From Aquincolibacterium sp964606385 (GTDB lineage: Bacteria; Omnitrophota; Omnitrophia; Omnitrophales; Aquincolibacteriaceae): a stretch of 64,000 bases of DNA. A program made the position numbers and the translations under genes. The stretch spans positions 1 to 64,000 of the forward strand of contig CAZSFZ010000001.1 of assembly GCA_964606385.1 (NCBI GenBank), written 5' to 3'. Of this stretch, positions 55,301 to 58,721 are shown in pieces. The notes beneath the pieces are model-generated. The model was given only the letters and a program-made list of their open reading frames with translations, was not told where the DNA came from and searched no databases. How positions within the stretch are numbered: the stretch's first letter is position 1; every line of letters starts with the position of its first letter.

Positions 55301-55892
55301 TATGCCCGGATGAAAAACCCGAGTCCGAAATGATGGCGCCCGCACGCTCGATCCAGCTGTTGATCAAATAAGCATTCGATTCAAAGCTCAGCTCGGAACG
55401 GACCGTGTATTCGCCGACCAGAATGCTGAACGAGTCCGAAGTCGCGGAAATGATGCCGCTGTCCGAGGCCTGAAGCGTGTACAGCTCTCCGGCCTTGTCA
55501 ATATTGAGCCCCTTCCCCGAAAAATCCGCGACGCCCGCCACCGCGTCCATCGAGACCGTTCCCCGCAGAGTGCCGCCGGTAGGATTATTAAGAATGGCGA
55601 GAGTGATCGTATCCGTCGCATCCGTCACCACATTGTTGTTAATATCGAGGATCTGAACGACGGGGGCCGGATCAAAGGTCTGACCTGCGGCCGTGGACTG
55701 GGGCTGGGTGGAAAAATAAAGTTTATAAGCCGTCGCGGCGGCACTGCCCTCCACCGAACTGGACCCGTCATAACTTCCGCCCGTGTAGATCGCGGCCTGG
55801 GCCGGGATGGAACCGAACACAAAAAAGAGAATGGAAAGCAAGGCGATCAGCCTGGAACCTCGGACCTTATTTAAAACAGAGGGGGCGTTCAT
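34380..55892 (-). CDS. Giant secreted Asn-Trp 13-residue-repeat protein (7,170 aa)
   Basis: One uninterrupted frame of 21.5 kb. The signal peptide (LIALLSILFFVFGSIPAQAA) is followed by an N-terminal region of about 280 residues with Ig-like beta patterns (YFSTQPQSTAAGQTFDPAPV, ITVYDKNWDAVTAP). From about residue 320 to 7,012 there are roughly 515 tandem 13-residue units, consensus A-G-V-N-W-(S/T/L/A)-(D/G)-(L/M/I)-x-(V/A)-(L/M)-(S/T)-(K/R). The end is a coiled coil of about 150 residues. I see no cysteine, and Trp is near 1 in 13. Repeats at both ends are degenerate (IRWSEIMQF, NINFQDLAQ) and central ones nearly uniform. No known family is recognised; each unit would fit a short helix (S/T/D cap, AG end) plus a turn, stacked as a solenoid. 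The ATG overlaps the SUMF1-fold gene stop. Confidence 0.93.
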   Translation of the reverse strand: MNAPSVLNKVRGSRLIALLSILFFVFGSIPAQAAIYTGGSYDGSSSVEGSAAATAYKLYFSTQPQSTAAGQTFDPAPVVQILDINNNVVTDATDTITLAILNNPTGGTLRGTVSMDAVAGVADFSGKGLNIDKAGELYTLQASDSGIISATSDSFSILVGEYTVRSELSFESNAYLINSWIERAGAIISDSGFSSGHISITVYDKNWDAVTAPGAATIKNNSVFRQSWTPPTNSDTYVADVTITYKGNDYSSRFAYNTAIQGGIAGAVSTLGSIDTKTTDIKAKTDLMNWDDIQAIKTAVGANSAETLYKRTGDILIAVAKANWDDLKIMSEARVNWNDLAEMSSKGMNWEDVRTLTRAGIRWSEIMQFSTSNINFQDLAQLTTSGVNWSDIGRLAKAGINWEDIGALSAVGVNWSDLSKLSKANVNWSGIEALSVGGVNWSGIQALSASGVNWLDVGKMAGIGINWTDLQVMAQAGVNWADIQRMSRAGANWDDFAKMTGAKVNWSETINWDNLAALTKANVNWTDMRVMSTANVNWDGLNALSVSGVNWTDFGVLSKAGVNWSDFGVLSKAGVNWSDLDLLSAAGVNWSGMQALAASQVNWTDLNVLSKAGVNWEDLNVLSRTGVNWSDLNALSRAGVNWSGMDALSKAGVNWTDLNVLSRAGVNWTDLQVISRMGVNWTGIDALSKAGVNWTGIDVMSKAGVNWNGMDVLSKAGVNWIDLNVLSKAGINWSDLQNLSVTGINWADLNVMSRAGMNWLDIGALSKAGVNWSGVDVISRAGVNWTDLQVLSRANVNWSDINALSQAGVNWTGIDVMSRAGVNWLDMGVLSKTGVNWNGMQALAAAGVNWVDFGLLSKTGLNWQDLNVLSRTGVNWSGIQALSAAGVNWLDIGALSKAGMNWSGLDALSKAGVNWTDLNVFSRAGINWSGVDALSKSGVNWSDLNVLSRIGINWSGMDALSRAGINWTDMGVLSNQGVNWTGIDVLSKAGVNWTDLNVFSKAGVNWTGIQAFSTAGVNWLDMEVLSKQGVNWSGMNALSRAGVNWTDINVLSKAGVNWSGIEALSRSGVNWSGIQALSRAGVNWIGIDVLSRAGVNWSGVQALSAAGVNWTDINVLSKAGVNWVGIDALSKSEVNWADLNVLSKAGINWTGINALSRGGVNWAGIQALAVAGVNWSGIDAMSKAGVNWTDVGALSKAGVNWSGVDALSEAGVNWTDLNVMSKAGVNWTGINVLSRAGVNWLDVGMLSAAGVNWADLNVMSKAGVNWSVMGTMSKAGINWTDFNVLSKAGVNWSDLNVLSRANLNWTDLQVMSKAGVNWSGIDALSRGGVNWTDLNVLSKAGVNWLDVGAMSKAGVNWTDLNVLSKTGVNWTDLQTMSRAGVNWLDMGALSKAGVNWSGIDVLSKAGVNWEDLNVLSRTGVNWTDLQVITKTGINWSDIGVLSKAGMNWTGIDALSRSGVNWSGMQALAAAGVNWSGMDALSRSGVNWSDLNVLSKAGVNWQDLNALSTAAVNWSDLNVLTRAGLNWTDLNVMLKTGINWLDMGVLSKAGVNWSGIDILSKSGVNWADLNVLSKTGVNWTDLQAMSRAGVNWTGMDVLFKAGVNWTDLNVLTRAGINWSDMNVMTKAGVNWLDMGALSAAGVNWTGIDALSRGGVNWTDFNVLSKAGVNWSGMDVLSKAGVNWTDLNVLTRTGVNWTDLNVMSRTGVNWADLNVLSKTGVNWTGIDALSKAGVNWLDMGALSKAGVNWSDLDVLSKTGVNWTDLNVMTRAGVNWLDMGAMSKAGVNWSDMNVLSRTGVNWSGMDALSKAGVNWLDMGVLSKAGVNWSGIDVLSKAGVNWADLNVMSKAGVNWIDIGTLSKAGLNWADMNVMSRAGVNWADMNALSRAGLNWSGLNVMSRAGINWGGIQALAAAGVNWSDLDVLSKTGVNWADLNAMSRAGVNWLDLEVFSKAAINWSDMNVLTRAGVNWSDLNVMSKAGVNWLDMGTLSKAGVNWSGIDVLSKTGVNWTDLNVMSKAGVNWADMGVLSKAGVNWSDMNVLTRTGVNWTDLQVMSRAGVNWTGLDALSRSGVNWADLDVLSKAGVNWADLNALSRAGVNWSDLSVFSKAGLNWSGIDVFSKAGVNWTDLNVMSRAGVNWSGIDVLSKAGVNWSDMNVLSRTGINWSDLNVMSKAGVNWLDMGVLSKAGVNWSGVDALSRSGVNWADLNVMSKAGVNWTGIDALSRSGVNWADLNVLSRTGVNWADLNVMSRAGVNWADMDVLSKAGVNWSGIDVLSKAGVNWTDLNVMSKAGVNWADMGVLSKAGVNWSGMDALSRSGVNWADMNVMSKAGVNWSGIDVLSRSGVNWTDLNVLSRTGVNWSDLNVMSKAGVNWLDMGVLSKAGVNWSGIDVLSKAGVNWADMNVLSKAGVNWSGIDVLSKAGVNWSDLNVLSRTGVNWADLQAMSRAGVNWSDLDVFSKAGVNWSGIQALSVGGVNWSDLNVMSKAGVNWSDLNVLSKTGVNWSDMNVLTRTGVNWADLNVMTRAGVNWSDMGVMSKAGVNWSDMNVLTRTGVNWTDLNVMSLAGVNWTGIDVLSKAGVNWTDMNVLTRTGVNWADMNVMSKAGVNWSDMGVLSKAGVNWSGIDVLSKAGVNWSDLNIMSKAGVNWLDMGAMSKAGVNWSDMNVLTRAGVNWTDLNVMSRAGVNWSDMNVLSRMGVNWNGLDVLSKAGVNWSDMNVMSRAGVNWSGIDVLSKAGINWTDMNVLTRTGVNWADMNVMSKAGVNWSDMGTLSKAGVNWDGIQALSVGGVNWSDLNVMSKAGTNWLDLGAMSKAGVNWSDLNVLSRTGVNWSGLNALSTAGVNWLDMGVLSKAGVNWSGIDVLSKAGINWSDFNVMSRAGVNWADLNVLSKTGVNWADMNALTLAGVNWSDLNVMTRAGVNWADMNVLSKAGVNWSGIDALSRSGVNWADMNVLSRTGVNWSGIDVLSKAGVNWADMNVLSRTGVNWADMNVMSKAGVNWLDLGALSKAGVNWSGIDVLSKAGVNWTDLNVMSKAGVNWADMGVMSKAGVNWSDLNVLSRTGVNWSDFNVMSRAGVNWLDMGVLSKAGVNWNGIQALSLGGVNWSGIDALSRAGVNWLDMGVMSKAGVNWSDLDVLSRTGVNWSDFNVMSRAGVNWADMGTLSKAGVNWSGIDVLSKSGVNWADFNVMSKAGVNWNGLQALSVGGVNWAGIDVMSKAGINWSDMNVMSRAGVNWSDFNVLSKAGVNWSDMNVLTRAGVNWSDLNVMSKAGVNWSDMGVLSKAGVNWSGIDALSKGGVNWSDLNVMSRAGVNWADMSAMSQAAVNWSDFNALTRAGVNWSDMNVMSRAGVNWLDMGVLSKAGVNWSGIDALSKGGVNWADLNIMSKAGVNWLDMGAMSKAGVNWSDLNVLTRTGVNWADLNVMSRAGVNWLDMGVLSKAGVNWSGIDALSKGGVNWADLNIMSKAGVNWSGLQALSVGGVNWSGIDVLSKAGVNWTDLNVMSKAGVNWADMGVMSKAGVNWSDLNVLSRTGVNWSDFNVMSRAGVNWLDMGVLSKAGVNWNGIQALSLGGVNWSGIDALSRAGVNWLDMGVMSKAGVNWSDLDVLSRTGVNWSDFNVMSRAGVNWADMGTLSKAGVNWSGIDVLSKAGVNWADLNVMSKAGVNWADMGVLSKAGVNWSGMDVLSKAGVNWTDMNVLTRAGVNWADMGVLSRAAVNWEDWNALSRTGINWSDLNVMSRAGVNWLDMGVLSKAGVNWSGMDVLSKAGVNWMDMNVMSRAGVNWSDMGVLSKAGVNWSGIDALSKGGVNWSDMNVMSRAGVNWLDMSAMSKAAVNWSDLNVLSRTGVNWSDLNVMSRAGVNWLDMGTMSKAGVNWADFDVLSKAGVNWSGLNVMSRAGVNWDGIQALSVGGVNWSGIDALSRASVNWSDLDVMSKAGVNWSDMNVMSRAGVNWSDLNVLSRTGVNWSDFNVMSRAGVNWLDMGVLSKAGVNWAGIDVLSKAGVNWADLNVFSRAGVNWADMGVMSKAGVNWSDMNILTRTGVNWSDMNVMTRAGVNWLDMGVLSKAGVNWSGIDALSKGGVNWSDLNIMSKAGINWLDMSVLTSASVNWADLNVLSRTGVNWSDFNVMSRAGVNWLDMGVLSKAGVNWSGIDALSRGGVNWSGIDALSKAGVNWLDMGTMSRAGVNWAGIDALSRGGVNWADLNVMSKAGVNWSDMNVLTRAGINWSDLDVLSKTGVNWSDFNVMSRAGVNWLDMGVLSKAGVNWSGIDALSRGQVNWSGMNALSRAGVNWNGIQALSVGGVNWSDLDVLSKAGVNWSDLNVMSKAGVNWLDMGTMSKAGVNWADFDVLSKAGVNWSGMNALSRAGVNWSDMNVMSRAGVNWSDLDVLSKTGVNWSDFNVMSRAGVNWLDMGVLSKAGVNWSGIDALSKGGVNWSDLNALSKAGVNWLDMGVMSRAAVNWTDWNVLTRAGVNWSDLNKMTRAGVNWLDMGVLSQAGVNWSGIDALSRGGVNWLDMGVLSKAGVNWNGIQALSVGGVNWSDLNVLSKTGVNWTDLNVMTKAGVNWLDMGALSKAGVNWSGIDALSKGGVNWLDMQVLSRAGVNWSGVQALSVGGVNWSDLNVMSKAGVNWLDMGEMSKAGVNWSGMSVLSQSDVNWSGLQALSSGGVNWLDIGIMSKAGVNWSGIDALSRGGVNWLDVGTLSKAGVNWSNLDVMSKAGVNWSDMNVLTRAGVNWSDLNTMTKAGVNWLDMGVLSKAGVNWSGIDALSRGGVNWTDLNVMSRAGVNWLDMEAFSKAGVNWNGIQALSVGGVNWSDLNVMSKTGVNWLDMSVMSKAGVNWSGIDALSRGGVNWLDLNVMSKAGVNWLDMGTMSKAGVNWSGIDALSRGGVNWEGMQALSLGGVNWLDMGVMSKAGVNWSGIQALSAGGVNWSGIQALSLGGVNWLDIGEMSKAGVNWSGLDVISRTNINWSDLNVLTRAGVNWMDLSALTRANVNWSGLDVISRTNINWSDLNVMTRAGVNWLDMGTMSKAGVNWSGIDALSRGGVNWEGMQALSRGGVNWLDMGVMSKAGVNWSGLDVISRTNINWSDLNVMTRAGVNWLDMGAMSKANVNWSGLDVISRTNINWSDLNVMSRAGVNWLDIGAFSKAGVNWNGMQALSESGVNWTDLNVMSRVGMNWSGIQALSRGGVNWDDLNVMSRAGVNWLDMGALSKAGVNWSGIQALSRGGVNWDDLNVMSKAGVNWLDMGALSKAGVNWNGMQALSRGGVNWDDLNVMSRAGVNWQDMGVFSKAGVNWAALNELTRANINWADLNVMTTGVNWLDLGVMSKAGVNWNGIQALSRGGVNWDDLNTMSKAGVNWLDMGTLSKAGVNWNGIQALSRGGVNWDDLNVMSRAGVNWLDMGTLSKAGVNWNGIQALSIGGVNWSDLNVMSQAGVNWLDLRAMTIANVNWAALNELTRTNVNWSDLNVMTSGVNWLAMGLLTQSGVNWTDINVMSRAGVNWEDFTALSTSNVNWEGFNVMSRAGVNWSGIQALSVGGVNWMDLDVMSRAGVNWLDMGALSKAGVNWSGIQTLSAGGVNWDDLNVMSRAGVNWLDMGALSKAGVNWNGIQALSVGGVNWTDLNVMSRAGVNWLDMGIMSKTGVNWSGIDALSRSGVNWSGIDVMSRAGVNWLDMGALSKAGINWSGIDVLSRTSVNWLDLGEMSKAGVNWLSMGALSIAGINWSDLNVMSRVGMNWLDMGALTKAGVNWLDMGALSKAGVNWAEFNRMAAANVNWSDFSTMTREGINWGSIGSLSKAGVNWEEFNRMSAAGVNWDNLGSMTQAGVNWLDMGALTKAGVNWAGLDAISRTSVNWDDMRAMTRAGVNWLSIGTLSTAGVNWAEFNRMSAAGLNWDDFGVMTRAGVNWLDMGSLSKSGVNWGGMDALSRAGVNWLDMGALTQAGVNWAGLNAISRTSINWNDLNVMTRAGVNWTNMGDMTTAGVNWIALNNIIGSDVNWSGLNAITRAGINWIDFGTMTRAGVNWDGLETISKTNVNWNDLNVMTRAGVNWLDIGALTDAGINWSGINTISRTGINWNDLRVMTRSGINWVDMGALTAAGVNWEGFNAISRTNINWDDLHVMTRAGVNWLDMGALSKAGVNWAEFNRMAQANVNWSDFGVMTRAGVNWFNIEALSKAGVNWAEFDRMAKANVNWNDMGVMSRAGVNWLDMRALTTAGVNWSEFNRMAAANINWSDFGVMTRAGVNWLNIEALSKAGVNWAEFDRMSSARINWEDMGRMSRSGVNWNNIDALSRAGVNWAEFDRMAKAQVNWNDIGVMSRGGVNWSGIDALSRAGVNWLDMGVLSRTGVNWTGFDVLSKAGVNWADLRVITREGINWSDFQVMTRAGINWADMGRFTAAGVNWSGIDALSRSGVNWSNLRELSTARVNWTDLQAMTSARVNWNEFNRMSDSRVNWADLGFMTRAGVNWSNLDLLARANVNWAGMNEITKARVNWVDFAKMASSNISWTNLATMSQAAINWSGINMITQAGVDWDNLANMSSAGVNWSGINVLSRAGVDWNGIRSLSVAGVNWSDFSVMSKVNVNWQDMQLMSAAGVNWLGINAMSRGQVNWAGMKTISESDVNWADLGVFSKAGVNWLDMGVMSRVGVNWADMRVISRTGVNWADFGVMTKAGTNWFDMSTLSKAGVNWTGIRALSVGGVNWADLNTMTRAGVNWLDMGALSKAGVNWAGLDALSRSRINWTGIRELSMGGVNWQDIGRLSTAGVNWQDVEVLTKTGVNWSDLNSLTQARVNWLDLGALSKAGVNWTDINVLSRTGVNWGDFNALSRAGINWNDLRALSRTGINWTEMDVLSKAGVNWEGLTALSLAGVNWQALQDLSAKGVNWNSIAAMSDANVNWSNLTVMTTAGVNWSDIRTLSVTGIDWNDLKTMTDAGVNWNGIRALSEGGVNWDEIAVLSEAGVNWDDISRLSVAGINWTDMNALTEAGINWEDLSVMTGGVSWQGLATQTKAGINWQGIADLSTGDVNWSGMKAISNKEQTIADIDSSTYTIMNTVKELDEVIGKRNGQPTITDRMAEFESLLEQVQQATSAISKESSDAGKKTEELVNRLVTLANDQAKALGFVGDEIKKVMKGGESNLNLMQGKLEEVKAYILAVKEATDASAREKLGQQAEEPKAIVKSWLEFGGEK
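44974..45476 (-). repeat. Copy A of a 503-bp identical internal duplication
   Basis: Base-for-base identical by eye to 46378-46880. The offset is 1,404 bases, exactly 36 repeat units, so the reading frame and repeat phase are kept. Identity stops sharply on both sides (CTTTC versus ACTTC at one end, GCCGCCC versus GCCCGCC at the other). This is a very recent recombination or conversion event between units, or an assembly effect. Confidence 0.85.
46378..46880 (-). repeat. Copy B of a 503-bp identical internal duplication
   Basis: Partner of 44974-45476, 36 repeat units away. Surrounding units are only partly similar, which makes the perfect identity stand out against the usual third-position variation between units. 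Confidence 0.85.
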
Positions 55893-57514
55893 GACGCGGT
55901 CCTCGCAAGCCGGCCGCCATAATCCTTGACCCGGGTGGCATCCGTCGTTCCGGCCTTATAGCGGTTGGACATTTCCATGTACGCCGTGGCCGTTTCGGAC
56001 CAGCCCCCGCCCCGAAGCCCCGAACCGCCGGCACCGGTCACGCCGCGAGCCGTGCTGGTCGCATCCAACCCCGGCCAGTCAAGGTTCGTGGCATTTCCTT
56101 CATAAGAACTTGTGGCCGTCAAAACACCATCGCCATGCGTGCCGCTAAAACCCCGTCCCGCCGCATTGCCGAGCGTGACCGCGCGTTCCCACACATTGCC
56201 GGACAATTCCATATTTCCGTAATAACCCGCCGCGGAGCCGGCGCGCGTCGTGGTGGAAGCCGCCGCGAAGATCCCCGCGCGAAGCGGCCCGCGATTCGGC
56301 CCGTCGCCTCCGGTCATGTTGGTATTACTGAAATTCACCGTCGCATTGGAGGTGCTGCAGGTTTCCGTTCCGTCTTCCGCGCCACCGCTGACTACAGCAC
56401 AGACCGTTGCGGAGGTCCCGCCCCAGGCATAAGCCGAAGTCGTCGGATAATCGGATCCCCGGGCCATTTTTTCGTATTCAAGTTCCGAAAACGGCCTCAA
56501 GGCCGCCCAGTCCGCGTAAGCGGCAACATCCATCCAGGAAAGATAGCCGCAAGCACGGTCGGACCGGTCCGTTGTGGCATCGCCGCTTGTCCAGGCGATC
56601 GTATTGCGATCCACCACGGAGTCGCTGTTTTTCCCCGAAGCCGCAGTGATGTCGCGCGTTGCTTTTTGCGCCGCCGTAAGCGTGTTGAAAAAAGCGATCC
56701 ACTGCCCTTCGGTGATCTCATATTTCATGGCATAGAAAGCCGCGTAGCCTTTCGGGAACGCCGCGCTCACCTCAAAAGAGGCGCCGCTCGAGGCGTCATT
56801 CGCACCGCTGTCCGTGTTGTAATACCACTGGGAAGCTCCGGTCCCGAAGGAAAGCCCCGCTTCGCTGTTGATCGCGCCCGGCAAACTTGTCGCACTTCCC
56901 CCGAATTCCATTTCGCCGTTCGTCCCGCTGTTCCCGTCCCCCGCGTAGAAACCTCCTTGCGGGATATAGACCATTTCGACCGCGAAAACCCGGATGAGTG
57001 TGTTCGCGCCGCTCGCGTTCGCATCACTGACGCCATCCTGACCGTAGTCCCAGAGAAGCTGAATGCTGGTCGTGGACAAGGACCCGCTTCCCTGCGCGGA
57101 ACGCTGGATGAAGCATCCTTTTTTGTCAGCCGGAACGAGAATGTCAATCGCTGTCCCGGAGCCGCGCGAAAAACCCGTAGGATTCAGCCCGGCTGTTTTA
57201 AGTGTGGCATGGTTCCAGGTGGATCCGGAATCCGTGGAGTATTTGACGAAGAGCCAGGCCGCGTCATAATTCGCGGCATCCCGCCAGGAATTATCCCAAG
57301 AGATATTGTATTGGACTTTGATCGTGTTCGCCGTGGAATCCTGCTCGACAAGTGAAGCGCTGGAAACGGCAAGATTATTCGCGAATGAAGAAATCGGAAA
57401 GGAGAGGAAGAAGAGGAAGACGCCCTGAGCAAGCTTCCATCCGATTTTCCTGTCTAACTCCTTGTAGCAAAAGCGACTACAAGCACCTAAATGCCGTAAA
57501 AAGGTTTTGAGCAT
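55889..57514 (-). CDS. Secreted SUMF1/formylglycine-enzyme-fold protein, probably non-catalytic
   Basis: 541 residues: signal peptide (VFLFFLSFPISSFA), an N-terminal beta-rich domain (to about 170), then a C-type-lectin-like SUMF1/FGE domain. FGE landmarks: VEMVYIPQGGFYAGD, AMKYEITEGQWIAFFN, RPFSELEYEKMARGSD, GNVWERAVTLG, RGGGWS and a final GGRLAR. The two active-site cysteines of true formylglycine-generating enzyme should follow the GGGW motif, but the segment reads SETATAYMEM, so catalysis is unlikely and a binding or structural role is more probable. It contains several N-X-S/T sites (NIS, NAT, NFS, NMT). I chose the ATG at 57514 with GTGGAG upstream; a TTG at 57532 is also open. First gene of the superoperon and coupled to the giant gene by ATGA. 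Confidence 0.87.
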   Translation of the reverse strand: MLKTFLRHLGACSRFCYKELDRKIGWKLAQGVFLFFLSFPISSFANNLAVSSASLVEQDSTANTIKVQYNISWDNSWRDAANYDAAWLFVKYSTDSGSTWNHATLKTAGLNPTGFSRGSGTAIDILVPADKKGCFIQRSAQGSGSLSTTSIQLLWDYGQDGVSDANASGANTLIRVFAVEMVYIPQGGFYAGDGNSGTNGEMEFGGSATSLPGAINSEAGLSFGTGASQWYYNTDSGANDASSGASFEVSAAFPKGYAAFYAMKYEITEGQWIAFFNTLTAAQKATRDITAASGKNSDSVVDRNTIAWTSGDATTDRSDRACGYLSWMDVAAYADWAALRPFSELEYEKMARGSDYPTTSAYAWGGTSATVCAVVSGGAEDGTETCSTSNATVNFSNTNMTGGDGPNRGPLRAGIFAAASTTTRAGSAAGYYGNMELSGNVWERAVTLGNAAGRGFSGTHGDGVLTATSSYEGNATNLDWPGLDATSTARGVTGAGGSGLRGGGWSETATAYMEMSNRYKAGTTDATRVKDYGGRLARTAS

Positions 57515-57630
57515 AAACTCCACTTGTCTCAATGTTGCGCATCATGGGCGACTAATGCGTTACTGCTAATTCTTCGATGCGTGACTGAGTTTTTAACTTA
57601 ACCTCAACTGGCTCACTAGGTTACATAATA

Positions 57631-57639
57631 ATTATAGCA
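57631..57639 (-). promoter_or_regulatory. Extended -10 promoter candidate for the giant-gene operon
   Basis: On the minus strand TGCTATAAT is a perfect TGn-TATAAT extended -10; no good -35 is seen 16-18 bases upstream, as expected for that class. It would start transcription about 110 bases before the ATG at 57514. The whole 57515-57809 gap is AT-rich compared with its surroundings and has no convincing gene, so it is the natural control region for the 37-kb run that follows. Confidence 0.55.
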
Positions 57640-57809
57640 TGAATTTTGCATAGGTATAGGGGAAATGGACATATTTCTTCTATAAAGGTAAGGGGGAAAA
57701 ACGAGCCTTTTACGATGAATGAAACTTTTCGAATTCAGTGAAAAAGCGAGGAAGTTTTAAATTAAACGCGGAATTTCACTTTATTTGCAAGTCAAATGAA
57801 ATGAATGAC

Positions 57810-58721
57810 TTACGGCTCCTTTTGAAGCTCCTCAAAGTCCTTTTTGAGAGGCTCATCGGGCCCGATGCGGGACAGTTGGTTGAGATCCCAAAGGCGGATC
57901 CGGATCTTCCGGGCTTCTTCGCTGGGCGGCTTGAGATTTAAATAATACTGATAGTACTTCCTTGCCTCCTCCTGATTCGCAAGGTGATAGTCATAAATGA
58001 TCGCCAGATTGTGATACGCCCATGACAGTTTTGGATTCAAATTCAGCGCATTCTTATATTGAGCGATCGCGTCCTCATAACGGCCGAGGTCATAATAAAT
58101 ATTCCCAAGGTCGAAATAGGTGCCCACCAGCTGGTCTTTGAGATTGAGGTTCTCCGAATTAACGCCCGCGACCGCATTGACCGAGCCCTTGACGGATTCC
58201 TCGTTCTTTTTCGCGACATCCAGAATGCGGCTCCGTTCCGGCTCGAGCACGGACTGGTTCAAAAGGCCTTTTAATTTTTCGTTGGTCTCGCTGAGTTCCT
58301 GGTTCTTCGCCGCGAGTTCCTGCTGCTTGATCGCGGACTCGAGACCGCCGCCCTCGGCCTGTGAAGGTTCCTGGCGGGACGCGTCCAGCTCGTTCTTTAA
58401 GGCGGCCGCGTTGGGCGTCCGTGCGTACCCCCCGCCCTGCGCGCGCAAAGCGAGGTCGTCCCTCTCCGTTTTGAGCTTCTCGTAAGAATCCTGAAGGTCG
58501 CGCATGTTCTGCCGCACACGGCGATTTTCTTTTAGCGTTTCATTTAGCGTATACAGTATTTTTTCGACGTTCTGTCCCTCAGGCGTCGCGGGCGCGGCAG
58601 CTTCCGGTTTGGGATCTTTTTCATCCGCCGCGAGGGCCACAAACGGAATCACTCCAAGGGAGAAAACCAAAGCGATCAATATAAGTAGAAAAAATTTCGT
58701 GCAGGAAAAAACCTTATTCAT
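57810..58721 (-). CDS. Secreted coiled-coil and TPR protein
   Basis: A 303-residue protein with a signal peptide (FFLLILIALVFSLGVIPFVA), an acidic Pro/Ala linker, a long coiled coil (LNETLKENRRVRQNMRDLQD to about residue 160) and a C-terminal set of two to three TPRs (QLVGTYFDLGNIYYDLGRYE, SWAYHNLAIIYDYHLANQEE). The start overlaps the stop of the secretin gene as ATGA, so it is made with the secretin. A periplasmic helper of secretin assembly, comparable in position to TPR pilotins or YbgF-like coordinators, is a reasonable inference. No lipobox is seen. Confidence 0.82.
   Translation of the reverse strand: MNKVFSCTKFFLLILIALVFSLGVIPFVALAADEKDPKPEAAAPATPEGQNVEKILYTLNETLKENRRVRQNMRDLQDSYEKLKTERDDLALRAQGGGYARTPNAAALKNELDASRQEPSQAEGGGLESAIKQQELAAKNQELSETNEKLKGLLNQSVLEPERSRILDVAKKNEESVKGSVNAVAGVNSENLNLKDQLVGTYFDLGNIYYDLGRYEDAIAQYKNALNLNPKLSWAYHNLAIIYDYHLANQEEARKYYQYYLNLKPPSEEARKIRIRLWDLNQLSRIGPDEPLKKDFEELQKEP

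Noticed and set aside
55889..57514. SUMF1-fold protein as target of a diversity-generating retroelement
   Set aside because: The C-terminal GGGW segment resembles such targets, but there is no reverse transcriptase, no template repeat and no adenine-biased variable codons in the window.
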